11,672 bases of DNA from Cryomorphaceae bacterium (GCA_949547975.1 CATITW010000011.1:1-11672); one strand, 5' to 3'; positions 1 to 8,388 are shown, counted from the first letter of the stretch. Numbers and translations are program-made. The notes: generated from the letters alone by a model not told the origin.

Positions 1-431
1 AGCGCTGCCGCAAGTCCCACACGCTGGCGGTACCCTTTCGACAAAGCACCCACCTTCTTGTGCTGCTCACGGCCTAAAACCGTTTGCTCGATCACGGCAT
101 CGATCCGTGACTTCGGCGCCTTGTAGACACTCGCCACGTACGCCAAATACTCTTTCACATACAGCTCTAGATACTGCGGATTGTGCTCCGGCAAATACCC
201 CAGAGTACGCTGTACCTTCATCGGCTCTTTCAGCACATCTACACCATTCACCAGCACCGTTCCTTCATCCGGAAGCAACGACCCGGTCAGGATCTTCATC
301 AACGTACTTTTTCCGGCACCATTCGGCCCTAGGAGCCCTGTAATCTGACCACTTTTGATCTGGAGCGAAACCCCATCTAGGGCTTTTTGGCTGCCGTATA
401 ACTTGGTCAATCCTGTGATTTCTATACTCAT
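1..431 (-). CDS. gldA: ABC transporter ATP-binding protein, GldA-like (partial, N-terminal part)
   Basis: This is the first ~143 residues of an ABC transporter ATPase; the rest lies beyond the left edge. The translation starts MSIEITGLTKLYG. It shows a Walker A motif GPNGAGKST (about residues 38-46), a Q-loop region reading GYLPEHNPQYLELYV (about 77-91), and an ABC signature LSKGYRQRVGLA close to the window edge. Walker B and the H-loop are not in the window. The GYLPEHNP stretch resembles GldA, the ATPase that works with the membrane proteins GldF and GldG in gliding flavobacteria. ATPases of this subfamily couple ATP hydrolysis at the inner membrane to an unknown substrate. The ATG overlaps the TGA of the upstream peptidase gene as ATGA (428-431), so the two are probably co-transcribed and translationally coupled. 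Other ABC-2 type exporter ATPases (for example NosF-like) look similar. The ABC ATPase assignment is firm; the GldA name is probable but needs gldF/gldG nearby. Confidence 0.8.
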   Translation of the reverse strand, partial: MSIEITGLTKLYGSQKALDGVSLQIKSGQITGLLGPNGAGKSTLMKILTGSLLPDEGTVLVNGVDVLKEPMKVQRTLGYLPEHNPQYLELYVKEYLAYVASVYKAPKSRIDAVIEQTVLGREQHKKVGALSKGYRQRVGLAAA

Positions 432-2545
432 GATTTGATGCCCATTAAATCCAGCAAGAACGCATATTCCATCGCCGTTTCACGCAACGACTCAAAGCGA
501 CCCGAAGCGCCGCCGTGTCCCGTTTCCATGTTGCAATACATCAGCAGCGGCTCCTTGCGGTTGGTACGCATCTTTCGTAAACGTGCGATCCATTTCGCCG
601 GCTCCCAGTACTGCACTTGGCTGTCGTGAAGTCCCGTGGTGATCAGCATCGCCGGATAATCCTGCGCTGAGACCTGATCGTAAGGACTGTAGCTGAGCAT
701 GTACTCGTAACTCTCTTTATTGTTCGGATTCCCCCATTCGTCATACTCACCAGTAGTCAACGGGATCGTTTCATCCAGCATGGTGGTCACAACATCTACA
801 AAAGGCACTGCAGCAATCACGCCACGGAACAAATCCGGGCGCATGTTCACCACGGCACCCATCAGCAATCCACCGGCAGAACCGCCCATCGCCATGAGCG
901 TCTGATCCGAACAGTATCCTTCCTCGATCAAAGCTTCTCCACAAGAGATGAAGTCCGTGAAAGTGTTGCGTTTTTCAAACATTTTCCCGTCTTCATACCA
1001 AGGACGTCCCAAATATTGCGAGCCACGGATGTGAGCAATGGCATATACAAAACCGCGGTCCAGTAGACTCAGGCGAACCGTTGAAAACTGCGGATCTACC
1101 GTGATTCCATAACTCCCGTAGCCGTACAACAGGGTCGGGTTCGGACCGTTATCGCGCAACAAATCTTTGCGGTATACGATCGACATCGGCACCTTAGCAC
1201 CATCGTCCGCCGTGGCCCAGATGCGCTTAGTTTCATACTTGGATTTGTCGTAGCCACCGATCACCTCTTGCTCCTTTTGAACTGTCTTCACACCGGTTGC
1301 AAAATCATAATCGATCACACTTCCAGGAGTAGTCATCGAGGTGTATCCAAAGCGCAAATGCGTCTGGTCAAAACTCGGATTGTTCCCGATGTAGGCGGTG
1401 TAAGTTTCCTCTTCAAACGGCAAATAGTAGGCCTCCTCGCCCCAAGGCTGGATGCGAATTTGAGCCAAACCGTCCTTGCGCTGCTCCGTCACGAGGTAGT
1501 TTGAAAACAGCTCCATATCTTCTAAATAGACGTCCTCCTGATGCGGCAAAACGTCCTCCCAATGTTCTTTTTCAGTAGCCGTAACGGGAGTTTTGACCAA
1601 TTTAAAATTGGTCGCGCCACCAGCATTTGTGCGGATGTAAAAGTGCTCACCGAAGTGACTCACCCCATATTCCAAACCGCGCTCACGTCCCTGCAACACC
1701 TGAAATGGCGCTTCGGGAGTCTTCGCTGAAATGAATCGGTGCTCGTCCGACATTGTTGAGGAACTTCCTATCAAAATATACTTGCGACTTTTGCTCTTGT
1801 ACACGTAACACGAGAACGTCTCGTCCTTTTCCACAAACACCGTCGTAAAACTCTGATCTGCGGCACTCCAGCGCTTGATCTCATTACTACGCAAGGTCTC
1901 CAGATCTTTCACTGTGTAGAACAGATGATCGCCATCTGCACTCCAGACCGCGCCACCAGAACATTCTGCCGGTGAGATTTGTACCACCTCACCCGTCACC
2001 AAATCCTTCGTGTACAACGTGTAAATGCGACGGCTGACCGTATCCACTCCAAACGCAATCTTCTGATTGTTCGGATGGATCGACACCCCGCCGATCTTGT
2101 AGTAACTGTGGCCTTCTGCCAGCTCGTTGACGTTCAGCATCACCTCTTCCTCTGCCTCCAAAGAACCTTTCTTACGGCAGTACAGCGGATATTCTAAATC
2201 ACCTTCAAAGCGGGTGTAGTAGAAATAGCCGTCCAACTCATACGGAACAGAACTGTCGTCCTTTTTGATACGACCGACCATCTCGTCGAACAAACGGTCT
2301 TGGAACTTCTCTGTTCCCGCCATGATTTGCTCACGGTAGGTATTCTCCGCATTCAAATAGTCGATCACCTCCTGGTCTTCGCGCTCGCGCATCCAGTAAT
2401 ATTCGTCCACACGGGTGTCGCCGTGAACGGTCATTTCAAATGGAACTTCTTTTGCGCGCGGCTCGCCGCTTTGAGGTGCTTCGTTCATAGTACAGTGTGT
2501 GAATAGAGCTACAAAACTAAGCCCTAGAATTGCCTTTTGTCGCAT
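428..2545 (-). CDS. ptrB: Oligopeptidase B-like S9A serine peptidase, probably exported
   Basis: A 705-residue peptidase of family S9A (prolyl oligopeptidase clan). The N-terminal part (about 90-430) should form the beta-propeller that filters substrates by size; the C-terminal alpha/beta hydrolase domain carries the triad. The nucleophile is Ser556 in GGSAGGLLMG, the acid Asp641 in GLHDSQVQYW, and the base His677 in ETGHGGASGRF. These match the spacing of E. coli PtrB (Ser532, Asp617, His652). PtrB cleaves after Arg or Lys in short peptides. Its S1 acidic pair (Glu576/Glu578) corresponds here to Glu600 and Asp602 in TGEYDEWGNP, so basic specificity is likely kept. Unlike cytoplasmic PtrB, the protein begins with a Lys/Arg plus hydrophobic leader ending in Cys18 (ALFTHC), suggesting export and perhaps lipidation, although His at -1 fits the lipobox poorly. 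It is the first gene of a probable two-gene operon with gldA. Family and triad are very sure; location is inferred. Confidence 0.95.
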   Translation of the reverse strand: MRQKAILGLSFVALFTHCTMNEAPQSGEPRAKEVPFEMTVHGDTRVDEYYWMREREDQEVIDYLNAENTYREQIMAGTEKFQDRLFDEMVGRIKKDDSSVPYELDGYFYYTRFEGDLEYPLYCRKKGSLEAEEEVMLNVNELAEGHSYYKIGGVSIHPNNQKIAFGVDTVSRRIYTLYTKDLVTGEVVQISPAECSGGAVWSADGDHLFYTVKDLETLRSNEIKRWSAADQSFTTVFVEKDETFSCYVYKSKSRKYILIGSSSTMSDEHRFISAKTPEAPFQVLQGRERGLEYGVSHFGEHFYIRTNAGGATNFKLVKTPVTATEKEHWEDVLPHQEDVYLEDMELFSNYLVTEQRKDGLAQIRIQPWGEEAYYLPFEEETYTAYIGNNPSFDQTHLRFGYTSMTTPGSVIDYDFATGVKTVQKEQEVIGGYDKSKYETKRIWATADDGAKVPMSIVYRKDLLRDNGPNPTLLYGYGSYGITVDPQFSTVRLSLLDRGFVYAIAHIRGSQYLGRPWYEDGKMFEKRNTFTDFISCGEALIEEGYCSDQTLMAMGGSAGGLLMGAVVNMRPDLFRGVIAAVPFVDVVTTMLDETIPLTTGEYDEWGNPNNKESYEYMLSYSPYDQVSAQDYPAMLITTGLHDSQVQYWEPAKWIARLRKMRTNRKEPLLMYCNMETGHGGASGRFESLRETAMEYAFLLDLMGIKS

Positions 2546-2580
2546 GGTATCTACTATTTTAGAGCATTGATAACGCCCGA

Positions 2581-3483
2581 ATGAAAGTACTCAATAACAT
2601 CCATATGCGCCACGCCATACTCCTTTTAGTTGCCCTATCCGTTTTCTCTTGTACGCGACCTGCGCGCACCCTCGACCTACAAGGACACCGCGGTGCTCGT
2701 GGCTTAGCGCCAGAGAACACCTTGATTGCCTTCGAAAAGGCCCTGACCTATCCCGAGGTGAGCACCTTAGAACTGGATGTGGTGATCAGCAAAGACCTGA
2801 AGGTAGTCGTCTCGCACGAACCGTGGATGAACCCGACCATCTGCTTGACCGATACCGTGATTACAAACGACGACGCGCGCGGCATGAACCTCTTTCAGAT
2901 GACCTTGGAAGAGATCCAGCGGGTGGACTGTGGCATGGCACAGCACCCAGATTTCCCGGAGCAGCAAAGCGGATCGAGCCGCAAGCCTAGTCTGAAAGAA
3001 GTACTAGAGTTTACGGCAAAGGACTGGCCGATGTTTAACATTGAGACCAAAACGAGTCCAAAAGGCGACGGGATCTACCATCCGGGACCTGGGAAATTTG
3101 TAGAGATTTTAGCGGCGGAACTGCGTGAAATGGATGCTGCCTATCCTGAGGTCGAACTGATGCCAAGGATCACGATTCAAAGCTTTGACCCGCGTACCCT
3201 GCGTGCCTTCCGCAGGCTTCACCTCGGCGTAAAACTGTGTTTGCTCACGGAGAAAGACCAGAGCCCTGAGGAGCTGATGGAGGAGATTGGATTCCCAGTG
3301 GACGTGTTTAGCCCGAGGGAGGATCTAGTGACGGGCGAGATGATCAATTGGTGCCACTTCCGCCAAATTTCAGTGATTCCGTGGACCGTGAACGATACCG
3401 TGCGCATGCAAGAGCTCGTGGACATGGGCGTGGACGGACTGATCTCCGACTACCCAAACCGGTTTAAATCGCTCGTCTATTAA
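2581..3483 (+). CDS. Glycerophosphodiester phosphodiesterase family lipoprotein
   Basis: A 300-residue member of the GDPD family (TIM barrel), which hydrolyses glycerophosphodiesters to glycerol 3-phosphate and an alcohol using a divalent metal. Family hallmarks are present: GHRGARGLAPENT with His36-Arg37, the metal ligands Glu64 and Asp66 in LELDVVISKD, and the second catalytic His79 in VVSHEPWMNP. The C-terminal end has the usual WTVND and MGVDGLISDYPNR strands. The N-terminus is a short hydrophobic leader ending in FSC (Cys24), so it is probably a lipoprotein acting in the periplasm or outer membrane. An in-frame ATG at 2605 (Met9) would give MRHAILLL, a more typical signal peptide, and may be the real start; no Shine-Dalgarno sequence decides between them. 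It diverges from the peptidase gene across only 35 bases and its stop lies 3 bases from that of the convergent TPR gene. Phospholipid-derived phosphodiester scavenging is inferred; the exact substrate is unknown. Confidence 0.93.
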   Translation: MKVLNNIHMRHAILLLVALSVFSCTRPARTLDLQGHRGARGLAPENTLIAFEKALTYPEVSTLELDVVISKDLKVVVSHEPWMNPTICLTDTVITNDDARGMNLFQMTLEEIQRVDCGMAQHPDFPEQQSGSSRKPSLKEVLEFTAKDWPMFNIETKTSPKGDGIYHPGPGKFVEILAAELREMDAAYPEVELMPRITIQSFDPRTLRAFRRLHLGVKLCLLTEKDQSPEELMEEIGFPVDVFSPREDLVTGEMINWCHFRQISVIPWTVNDTVRMQELVDMGVDGLISDYPNRFKSLVY

Positions 3484-3486
3484 GGC

Positions 3487-4539
3487 CTAATTCGCCGAAC
3501 GACGCGCCGTAGTGATGCGCTGCAAACCCGCCTGCGAACCTGCATGACTTGGATTGTAACTCAGCGCCTGACGGTAGTCCTTCTCCGCATTCGGCAAATC
3601 CCCTAACAGCTCAAAACAATACCCTCTTCCGTACAATGCACGGTGGTTGATCGGCTGAATCTCAAGTGCCCTATTAAAATAGCCACGCGCCTCACTCGGA
3701 AGCTGCAACTGCAGATGAATGTACCCGAGGTTAAAGTACGATTCCAAATCTCTTGGATCTAAAGAAACACATGTCGTAAAGTCCTCAAGCGCCCCATTCC
3801 ACTGGTCTTGCCCCAGAAAATACATTCCTCTATTGTAATAACTCACCCTATTATCCGGGTCCAATTCAATCAACCTATTAAAATACCCCAAGGCCAGTGG
3901 ATTGCCCATCGCACTGTACAACACGCCGCACATATCCAGCGCCTCCTTGTACTCAGGATCTAAATCTATCGACTTCTGAAACCACTCCAATGCCAGCGTC
4001 GTGTCACCTATCGCATCGCGCATCAACATCCCTTTCAGAAAATGCGCTTCCGCATTGTCCGGATCCATCGCAATGACTTTATCCACCAGCTCCGCGCTTT
4101 TCTCAAACTCCGTCACCACATGGTACAACTCCGCGAGCTTCAATCGGCACGAGACGTTCTGTGGGTCGGCCTTCATACACTTCACCCAGGCATCGCGACT
4201 TTGGCGCGTCTGGTTGGTCAAAAACCCAAGATCACCCAACAACTCTAGCGCCTTTGTTCTAGAACTGTCTACTTGCAAAACGGCATCGATGTCCGCAGAG
4301 GCATACTTCAAATTTTGCTGACGCAGGTACAGCGAAGCGCGCGCTTCGAGCGTACTGAGATCATTCGGAGCATCCACTATCGCGGCATTCAAACTGTCCA
4401 ACTCGCGCTGTAAGGGCGAAGTAGGCAGCGCTTGCTGCTCAGGAGCAACCAAGGCGGCATCCTCTTGTGACGTGGAAGAAGGTGAAGACTGACAAGCCAC
4501 CATAAAGGCAGCGAAGCACACTAGAAGGAAGTTTCTCAT
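3487..4539 (-). CDS. TPR-repeat lipoprotein
   Basis: A 350-residue protein made almost wholly of tetratricopeptide repeats, which are helical pairs that bind other proteins. The leader MRNFLLVCFAAFMVAC ends at Cys16, followed by a Ser/Gln-rich linker, as in lipoproteins anchored in the envelope; the -3 residue is Met rather than the usual Leu. From about residue 50 to 345 there are roughly eight ~34-residue units with typical endings such as VIAMDPDNAEAHFLKG, SIDLDPEYKEAL, LIELDPDNRVSYYNRG, CVSLDPRDLESYFNLG and ALEIQPINHRALYGRG. No enzymatic domain is visible. It is transcribed leftward from just beyond the receptor terminator and ends tail-to-tail with the phosphodiesterase gene. No promoter with a normal leader was found: the nearest -7-like box (GATTTTTG, read on the minus strand at 4551-4544) is imperfect and only 4 bases from the ATG. 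The TPR fold is certain; the partner and role are unknown. Confidence 0.92.
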   Translation of the reverse strand: MRNFLLVCFAAFMVACQSSPSSTSQEDAALVAPEQQALPTSPLQRELDSLNAAIVDAPNDLSTLEARASLYLRQQNLKYASADIDAVLQVDSSRTKALELLGDLGFLTNQTRQSRDAWVKCMKADPQNVSCRLKLAELYHVVTEFEKSAELVDKVIAMDPDNAEAHFLKGMLMRDAIGDTTLALEWFQKSIDLDPEYKEALDMCGVLYSAMGNPLALGYFNRLIELDPDNRVSYYNRGMYFLGQDQWNGALEDFTTCVSLDPRDLESYFNLGYIHLQLQLPSEARGYFNRALEIQPINHRALYGRGYCFELLGDLPNAEKDYRQALSYNPSHAGSQAGLQRITTARRSAN

Positions 4540-4555
4540 GCTTCAAAAATCGGGT

Positions 4556-4586
4556 AAAAAAAAAGCCCCGCCAAAAAGGCGGGGCT
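4556..4586 (-). terminator. Rho-independent terminator after the TonB-dependent receptor gene
   Basis: A 9-bp perfect stem (AGCCCCGCC, 4564-4572, pairing with GGCGGGGCT, 4578-4586) encloses a 5-base A loop. Read on the minus strand, the stem is followed by an uninterrupted run of nine T (4556-4564 on the plus strand are all A). It lies 26 bases past the receptor stop and stops transcription before the TPR gene. A smaller hairpin (GCTGC-GAG-GCAGC, 4594-4606) lies between the stop and the terminator. Confidence 0.92.
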
Positions 4587-4611
4587 CTGAATTGCTGCGA
4601 GGCAGCTATTC

Positions 4612-7158
4612 TTAGAAGTTGTAACGGAAAGTCACGTTCCAAGTACGTCCGAAACCGAACCACACAGAGTTGGCAGTAGAGATACCTTTCCAAGTATCAT
4701 CACCGTCTTGTGCGTGAATGTTTGTGTTAGATTCCGCGATGTACAACGTGTTGAACAAGTTGTTCACGTTCAAACGCAATGACGCATCGTGACCGAACAA
4801 ATCGAAACGGCTTGTTGCACCTAGATCAACCAAAGAGTACGCTGGAAGCTTCAATGCACCCGCGTTGTCTGCGTTTTGGAAGTCTGAATCTACAACACCC
4901 CAGTCTGCGTAAAGACCGTCTACGAAGCGAACACCTAGATCCAAGCTCAACGCTTTTGCTAGTTTGTAGTCCGCGCTGAAGAATGCAGTCGTTTGAGCTG
5001 CATCACCTACGCGAGCACCTTTCGTGTAAAGAATACCGCTACCGATCTCGTTCTGGTTGTCATCAAACAATACAGATTCGAAATCTTTCGTGTATCTCCA
5101 GTCACCCAAAGACAACATACCCTTGATCGTAAGGTTGTCCATAGGACGGTACGTACCTTCTACCTCGATACCGTTGTGCTGTACATCGATGTCGCGGAAC
5201 TGCGCAGTACCTTCAGCACCGTTCGCGTTCAACAAAGAACGAGAGATGAAGCGGTTACCCCAGTTTGTAGCGTAAGCATTCACGTTCAAATCAAAAGTTT
5301 TTGAACGGTATCCGTAACCCAATTCAAAAGAGATGATCTCTTCATTCTGTAGGTCTGGATTCACGTCATTCGCGTATCCTGGGAATACAGCGTCAAAGTT
5401 TCCTTGGCGAGAAATGTAACCTGCGTTACCGAACACGTTAGAGTGCTCGTTCATGTTAAAGTTCGCCCCCCCCTTGATGTAACCACCTAACTGGTTAACT
5501 ACTTCAGATACCGGGTTTGTTGACTGGTCGAAGTAGTCGATACGTTGGAAGGACTGGTTCGACAAACCACCTTGAACTACAGCGGTCAAACGACCGTTAT
5601 CGTTGTATTCTGCCATACCGTTCAAACCTTGCCATCCTACACGACCGATGTTGTAGTAGTCAATCTTCGGTCCAGCGATACCCGTGTTGTTGAACGGACT
5701 TGCTTCGATCGTAGTGTTTACGATCTGACCCATAGAGTTGTCGTTACCTGTAGAGTAGTATCCGTCTAGACCCATAAGGTTGTTCATCGTACGGTAGTGG
5801 TACCCTGTGTAATCACGTAGATCAACACCGATAGAGTAGGTCATCTTACCTTGAGTGATTTCCAAGTTAGAAATCGCACCGAACCAGTTGTGTGAGTTCA
5901 TAGAAGCACGACGTACCATTACAGCACGGTTTACATTGCTGTCACGGAATCCGTTCGAACCGATCAACTGACCGTTAAAGTCTGACAACTCACCAGTGTA
6001 AGGATCTGTGGTAGTTTGGTTCAATTCTTCGATCTTGTCAAAGTCGATGAAACCATCAGCACCACGCGCTGTGACACCCGTTGAATCTAAGATCATGTGC
6101 TCGTACAAATCCTTGCGGTAAGGCAATACGTTCATGTCGCTGTTGCGGAAGTAGTTACCACGTGGACCTGTACCACCACCACGTCCGGCAGAACCGTACA
6201 AAGAAGTAGCAAGTTTCACATTCTTAGCAATCTGCCAATCCCAGTTGAACGTAGCCAAAGGCTTGTTGTAGAAGTTACGACGCATAGAGAACTCTTCGCC
6301 GTTGTACGTACCACCGTTTGTATTCCAACGACGGTCTAGTTTATCATCGTTCAAGGTCTGACCACCTTCACCGAAGTAATCGTAATCGCGGATACTCACC
6401 CACACATCACGTTGGTGGTGCCACTGACCTGCACCGATAAAGCTCAAGTTCAAGCTGTGATCTGAACCTTCTGGGTTGTACCCTACAGCAGCGAAGTAGT
6501 TAAGACCTTCACCTTGTGTGTTGTAGATGTAACCGTTACCCAACCAGCGTGAGATCAATACAGAAGAAGCCCAACCTGCAGCGTTCTTTCCAGAGTTGTA
6601 AGAAGCCGTTGTTTTGAAGTAGCCGTCGTTACCCGCAACTTGGGTAAATGATCCGCCTTCTTTCTTATCAGCAGCCTTCGTGAAGATACTTACCGTACCA
6701 CCTACAGAAGGAACAGCTAGACGAGATGCACCAAGACCACGCTGGATCTGGATACCCGAAGCTACGTCTGATAGACCTTGCCAGTTCGACCAGTACAAAC
6801 GACCGTTTTCCATATCGTTCACCGGCTGACCGTTGATAAGGAATGAAGTATTCGTTTGATCAAAACCACGTAAAGAAATACGTGAATCACCGTAACCACC
6901 ACCTTGCTTCGTAGCGTATACACCAGGGGTAGTGTTCATCACCTCTACAAATTCGAGGTTACCTACCTTAAGAGAAATCTCTGCAACAGAGATCGTTGAT
7001 ACTGCGATCGGAGTTTCGCGCTCCTTTGCAACATCAATAACGTCCGAAGTCACAACGATCTCGTCCAACATGTTGAACAAAGAATCTGCTGTAGCTTCTT
7101 GTGCGTTTACGGTACCTAATGCAAGTACGGCAAACAGGGAAAGTACTGTTCTTTTCAT
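4612..7158 (-). CDS. TonB-dependent outer-membrane receptor
   Basis: An 848-residue outer-membrane receptor that takes up a ligand using energy passed from TonB-ExbB-ExbD. A signal peptide MKRTVLSLFAVLALGTVNA is followed by a probable cleavage site before Gln20. A likely TonB box, DEIVVTS (about 32-38), comes next, then a plug domain (about 45-155) with NTTPGVYATKQGGGYGD, ISLRGFDQTNTSFLINGQPV, and VGGTVSIFTKA. The rest is a 22-strand-type barrel rich in alternating aromatic and polar residues, ending RTWNVTFRYNF with the terminal Phe typical of outer-membrane barrels. Many Bacteroidota receptors start with a carboxypeptidase-regulatory-like domain; this one does not. No SusD-like partner gene is adjacent, which argues against a glycan-uptake (Sus) pair; the ligand (iron chelate, vitamin, peptide or other) cannot be told from the sequence. 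It is a single-gene unit with its own promoter upstream and a strong terminator downstream. The family call is very sure. Confidence 0.96.
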   Translation of the reverse strand: MKRTVLSLFAVLALGTVNAQEATADSLFNMLDEIVVTSDVIDVAKERETPIAVSTISVAEISLKVGNLEFVEVMNTTPGVYATKQGGGYGDSRISLRGFDQTNTSFLINGQPVNDMENGRLYWSNWQGLSDVASGIQIQRGLGASRLAVPSVGGTVSIFTKAADKKEGGSFTQVAGNDGYFKTTASYNSGKNAAGWASSVLISRWLGNGYIYNTQGEGLNYFAAVGYNPEGSDHSLNLSFIGAGQWHHQRDVWVSIRDYDYFGEGGQTLNDDKLDRRWNTNGGTYNGEEFSMRRNFYNKPLATFNWDWQIAKNVKLATSLYGSAGRGGGTGPRGNYFRNSDMNVLPYRKDLYEHMILDSTGVTARGADGFIDFDKIEELNQTTTDPYTGELSDFNGQLIGSNGFRDSNVNRAVMVRRASMNSHNWFGAISNLEITQGKMTYSIGVDLRDYTGYHYRTMNNLMGLDGYYSTGNDNSMGQIVNTTIEASPFNNTGIAGPKIDYYNIGRVGWQGLNGMAEYNDNGRLTAVVQGGLSNQSFQRIDYFDQSTNPVSEVVNQLGGYIKGGANFNMNEHSNVFGNAGYISRQGNFDAVFPGYANDVNPDLQNEEIISFELGYGYRSKTFDLNVNAYATNWGNRFISRSLLNANGAEGTAQFRDIDVQHNGIEVEGTYRPMDNLTIKGMLSLGDWRYTKDFESVLFDDNQNEIGSGILYTKGARVGDAAQTTAFFSADYKLAKALSLDLGVRFVDGLYADWGVVDSDFQNADNAGALKLPAYSLVDLGATSRFDLFGHDASLRLNVNNLFNTLYIAESNTNIHAQDGDDTWKGISTANSVWFGFGRTWNVTFRYNF

Positions 7159-7190
7159 TTTTTGAATTTTGAACTATGGTTATTCAGGAG

Positions 7191-7222
7191 CAAAAATACA
7201 TGCAACGCTAACCGCTTTCCAA
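7191..7222 (-). promoter_or_regulatory. Bacteroidota-type promoter of the TonB-dependent receptor gene
   Basis: On the minus strand TATTTTTG (plus 7191-7198) matches the phylum's -7 consensus TAnnTTTG exactly. A TTGG (plus 7219-7222) lies 20 bases upstream and is a partial -33 element (consensus TTTG). The start of transcription would be near 7184, giving a leader of about 25 bases before the ATG at 7158. The predicted leader has no Shine-Dalgarno sequence, which is normal for this phylum. Confidence 0.65.
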
Positions 7223-7271
7223 GCCCGTATGTTACGACAAAGTAAAGTTTCCCAAAACTTTGTTAAACAAA

Positions 7272-7296
7272 TAAGGCGCTGAAAAACAGCGCCTTA
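7272..7296 (-). terminator. Rho-independent terminator after recA
   Basis: A perfect 10-bp stem (TAAGGCGCTG 7272-7281 with CAGCGCCTTA 7287-7296) around a 5-base loop lies 27 bases past the recA stop. On the minus strand it is followed by TTTGTTT, a broken but T-rich tail. The loop and symmetry would allow weak function in the other direction too, but no plus-strand gene reads into it. Confidence 0.8.
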
Positions 7297-7323
7297 CTAG
7301 ATCTATATACGTGGTATAAGTAC

Positions 7324-8325
7324 TTACTCTCCAGCGTCAATCACTGCCTTGATTTTCGCTTCGACTTCTTCCGCAAGCTCCGGGTTATCAATAAACAGCT
7401 GTTTTACAGTATCTCTACCTTGACCAAGGCGTGTTTCACCATAGCTGAACCACGAACCGCTCTTCGTTAGTATATCATGCTGCACCCCGAGATCGATCAA
7501 TTCTCCCGCTTTGGAGATTCCAAGGCCGTACATGATGTCAAATTCAGCCAAGCGGAACGGTGGAGCAACCTTGTTCTTCACCACTTTCACACGAGTACGG
7601 TTACCTATAACGCGATCGCCATCTTTAATCTGTGTCGAACGGCGAATATCCAAGCGTACTGAACTGTAGAATTTAAGAGCATTACCACCAGTGGTCGTTT
7701 CCGGGTTACCGAACATCACACCGATCTTTTCACGCAACTGGTTGATGAAAATTACCGTACAGTTCGTTTTAGAAATGGTACCTGTGAGTTTACGCAAAGC
7801 TTGAGACATCAAACGTGCCTGCAAACCTACACGAGCATCTCCCATCTCACCTTCGATCTCTGCCTTTGGCGTTAAGGCTGCAACAGAATCTATAATGAGA
7901 ATGTCGATCGCACCTGAACGAACAAGATTATCCGCAATCTCGAGCGCCTGCTCACCGTTATCCGGCTGCGAAACGATCAAATCGTCTGTGTTCACCCCTA
8001 GTTTTTCTGCGTAGAAGCGATCAAACGCATGCTCCGCATCGATAAATGCTGCGATACCACCTTTGCGCTGGCACTCCGCAATAGCATGCAGGGTGAGTGT
8101 CGTTTTACCTGAACTTTCTGGTCCGTAGATTTCTACCACGCGACCTTGCGGGTATCCACCGACACCGAGCGCAACATCAAGGGTTAGCGAACCCGTAGGA
8201 ATAGAGTCGACCTCTACTACAGGGGCATCGCCCATCTTCATGACTGTTCCTTTACCGTAGGCTTTGTCCATACGGTCCATTGTGAGTTTGAGTGCCTTGA
8301 GTTTGGCGTCTTTATCTGCGCTCAT
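7324..8325 (-). CDS. recA: Recombinase RecA
   Basis: A 333-residue RecA, the ATP-dependent strand-exchange protein of homologous recombination and the SOS co-protease. It forms filaments on single-stranded DNA in the cytoplasm. The Walker A motif GPESSGKT lies at 68-75, the catalytic glutamate at Glu98 in FIDAEHAFD, Walker B ILIIDS at 142-147, loop L1 around EIEGEMGD (156-163), and the L2 region in [21 protein letters not shown]. The N-terminal polymerisation helix ([24 protein letters not shown]) is intact. At 333 residues it is about 20 shorter than E. coli RecA (353), because the C-terminal acidic tail is short (ending [11 protein letters not shown]). It lies downstream of bcp on the same strand with a 97-base gap that contains its own promoter, so it need not depend on bcp transcription. 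No palindromic LexA-type operator was spotted there. The identification is certain. Confidence 0.99.
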   Translation of the reverse strand: MSADKDAKLKALKLTMDRMDKAYGKGTVMKMGDAPVVEVDSIPTGSLTLDVALGVGGYPQGRVVEIYGPESSGKTTLTLHAIAECQRKGGIAAFIDAEHAFDRFYAEKLGVNTDDLIVSQPDNGEQALEIADNLVRSGAIDILIIDSVAALTPKAEIEGEMGDARVGLQARLMSQALRKLTGTISKTNCTVIFINQLREKIGVMFGNPETTTGGNALKFYSSVRLDIRRSTQIKDGDRVIGNRTRVKVVKNKVAPPFRLAEFDIMYGLGISKAGELIDLGVQHDILTKSGSWFSYGETRLGQGRDTVKQLFIDNPELAEEVEAKIKAVIDAGE

Positions 8326-8358
8326 AATCTTAGAATGCTAATAATATTAGAATTTATA

Positions 8359-8388
8359 CAAATGTAGGACTTTGATTCATTCGGCAAA
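8359..8388 (-). promoter_or_regulatory. recA: Bacteroidota-type promoter of recA
   Basis: Reading the minus strand, TTTG (plus 8385-8388) is followed by 18 bases and then TACATTTG (plus 8359-8366). Both elements match the phylum consensus (TTTG at -33, TAnnTTTG at -7) without a mismatch. Transcription would start near 8352, about 27 bases before the ATG. This is the best promoter in the window and no SOS-box-like inverted repeat overlaps it by eye. Confidence 0.8.

Noticed and set aside
107..343. Plus-strand open frame at the left edge
   Set aside because: The minus strand here encodes the ABC ATPase with intact Walker A, Q-loop and signature motifs, so this frame is a shadow.
4993..5304. 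Open frame of about 100 codons on the plus strand inside the receptor gene
   Set aside because: It is antisense to conserved barrel sequence of the receptor, has no recognisable domain, and several similar open frames occur along this gene because of its codon bias.
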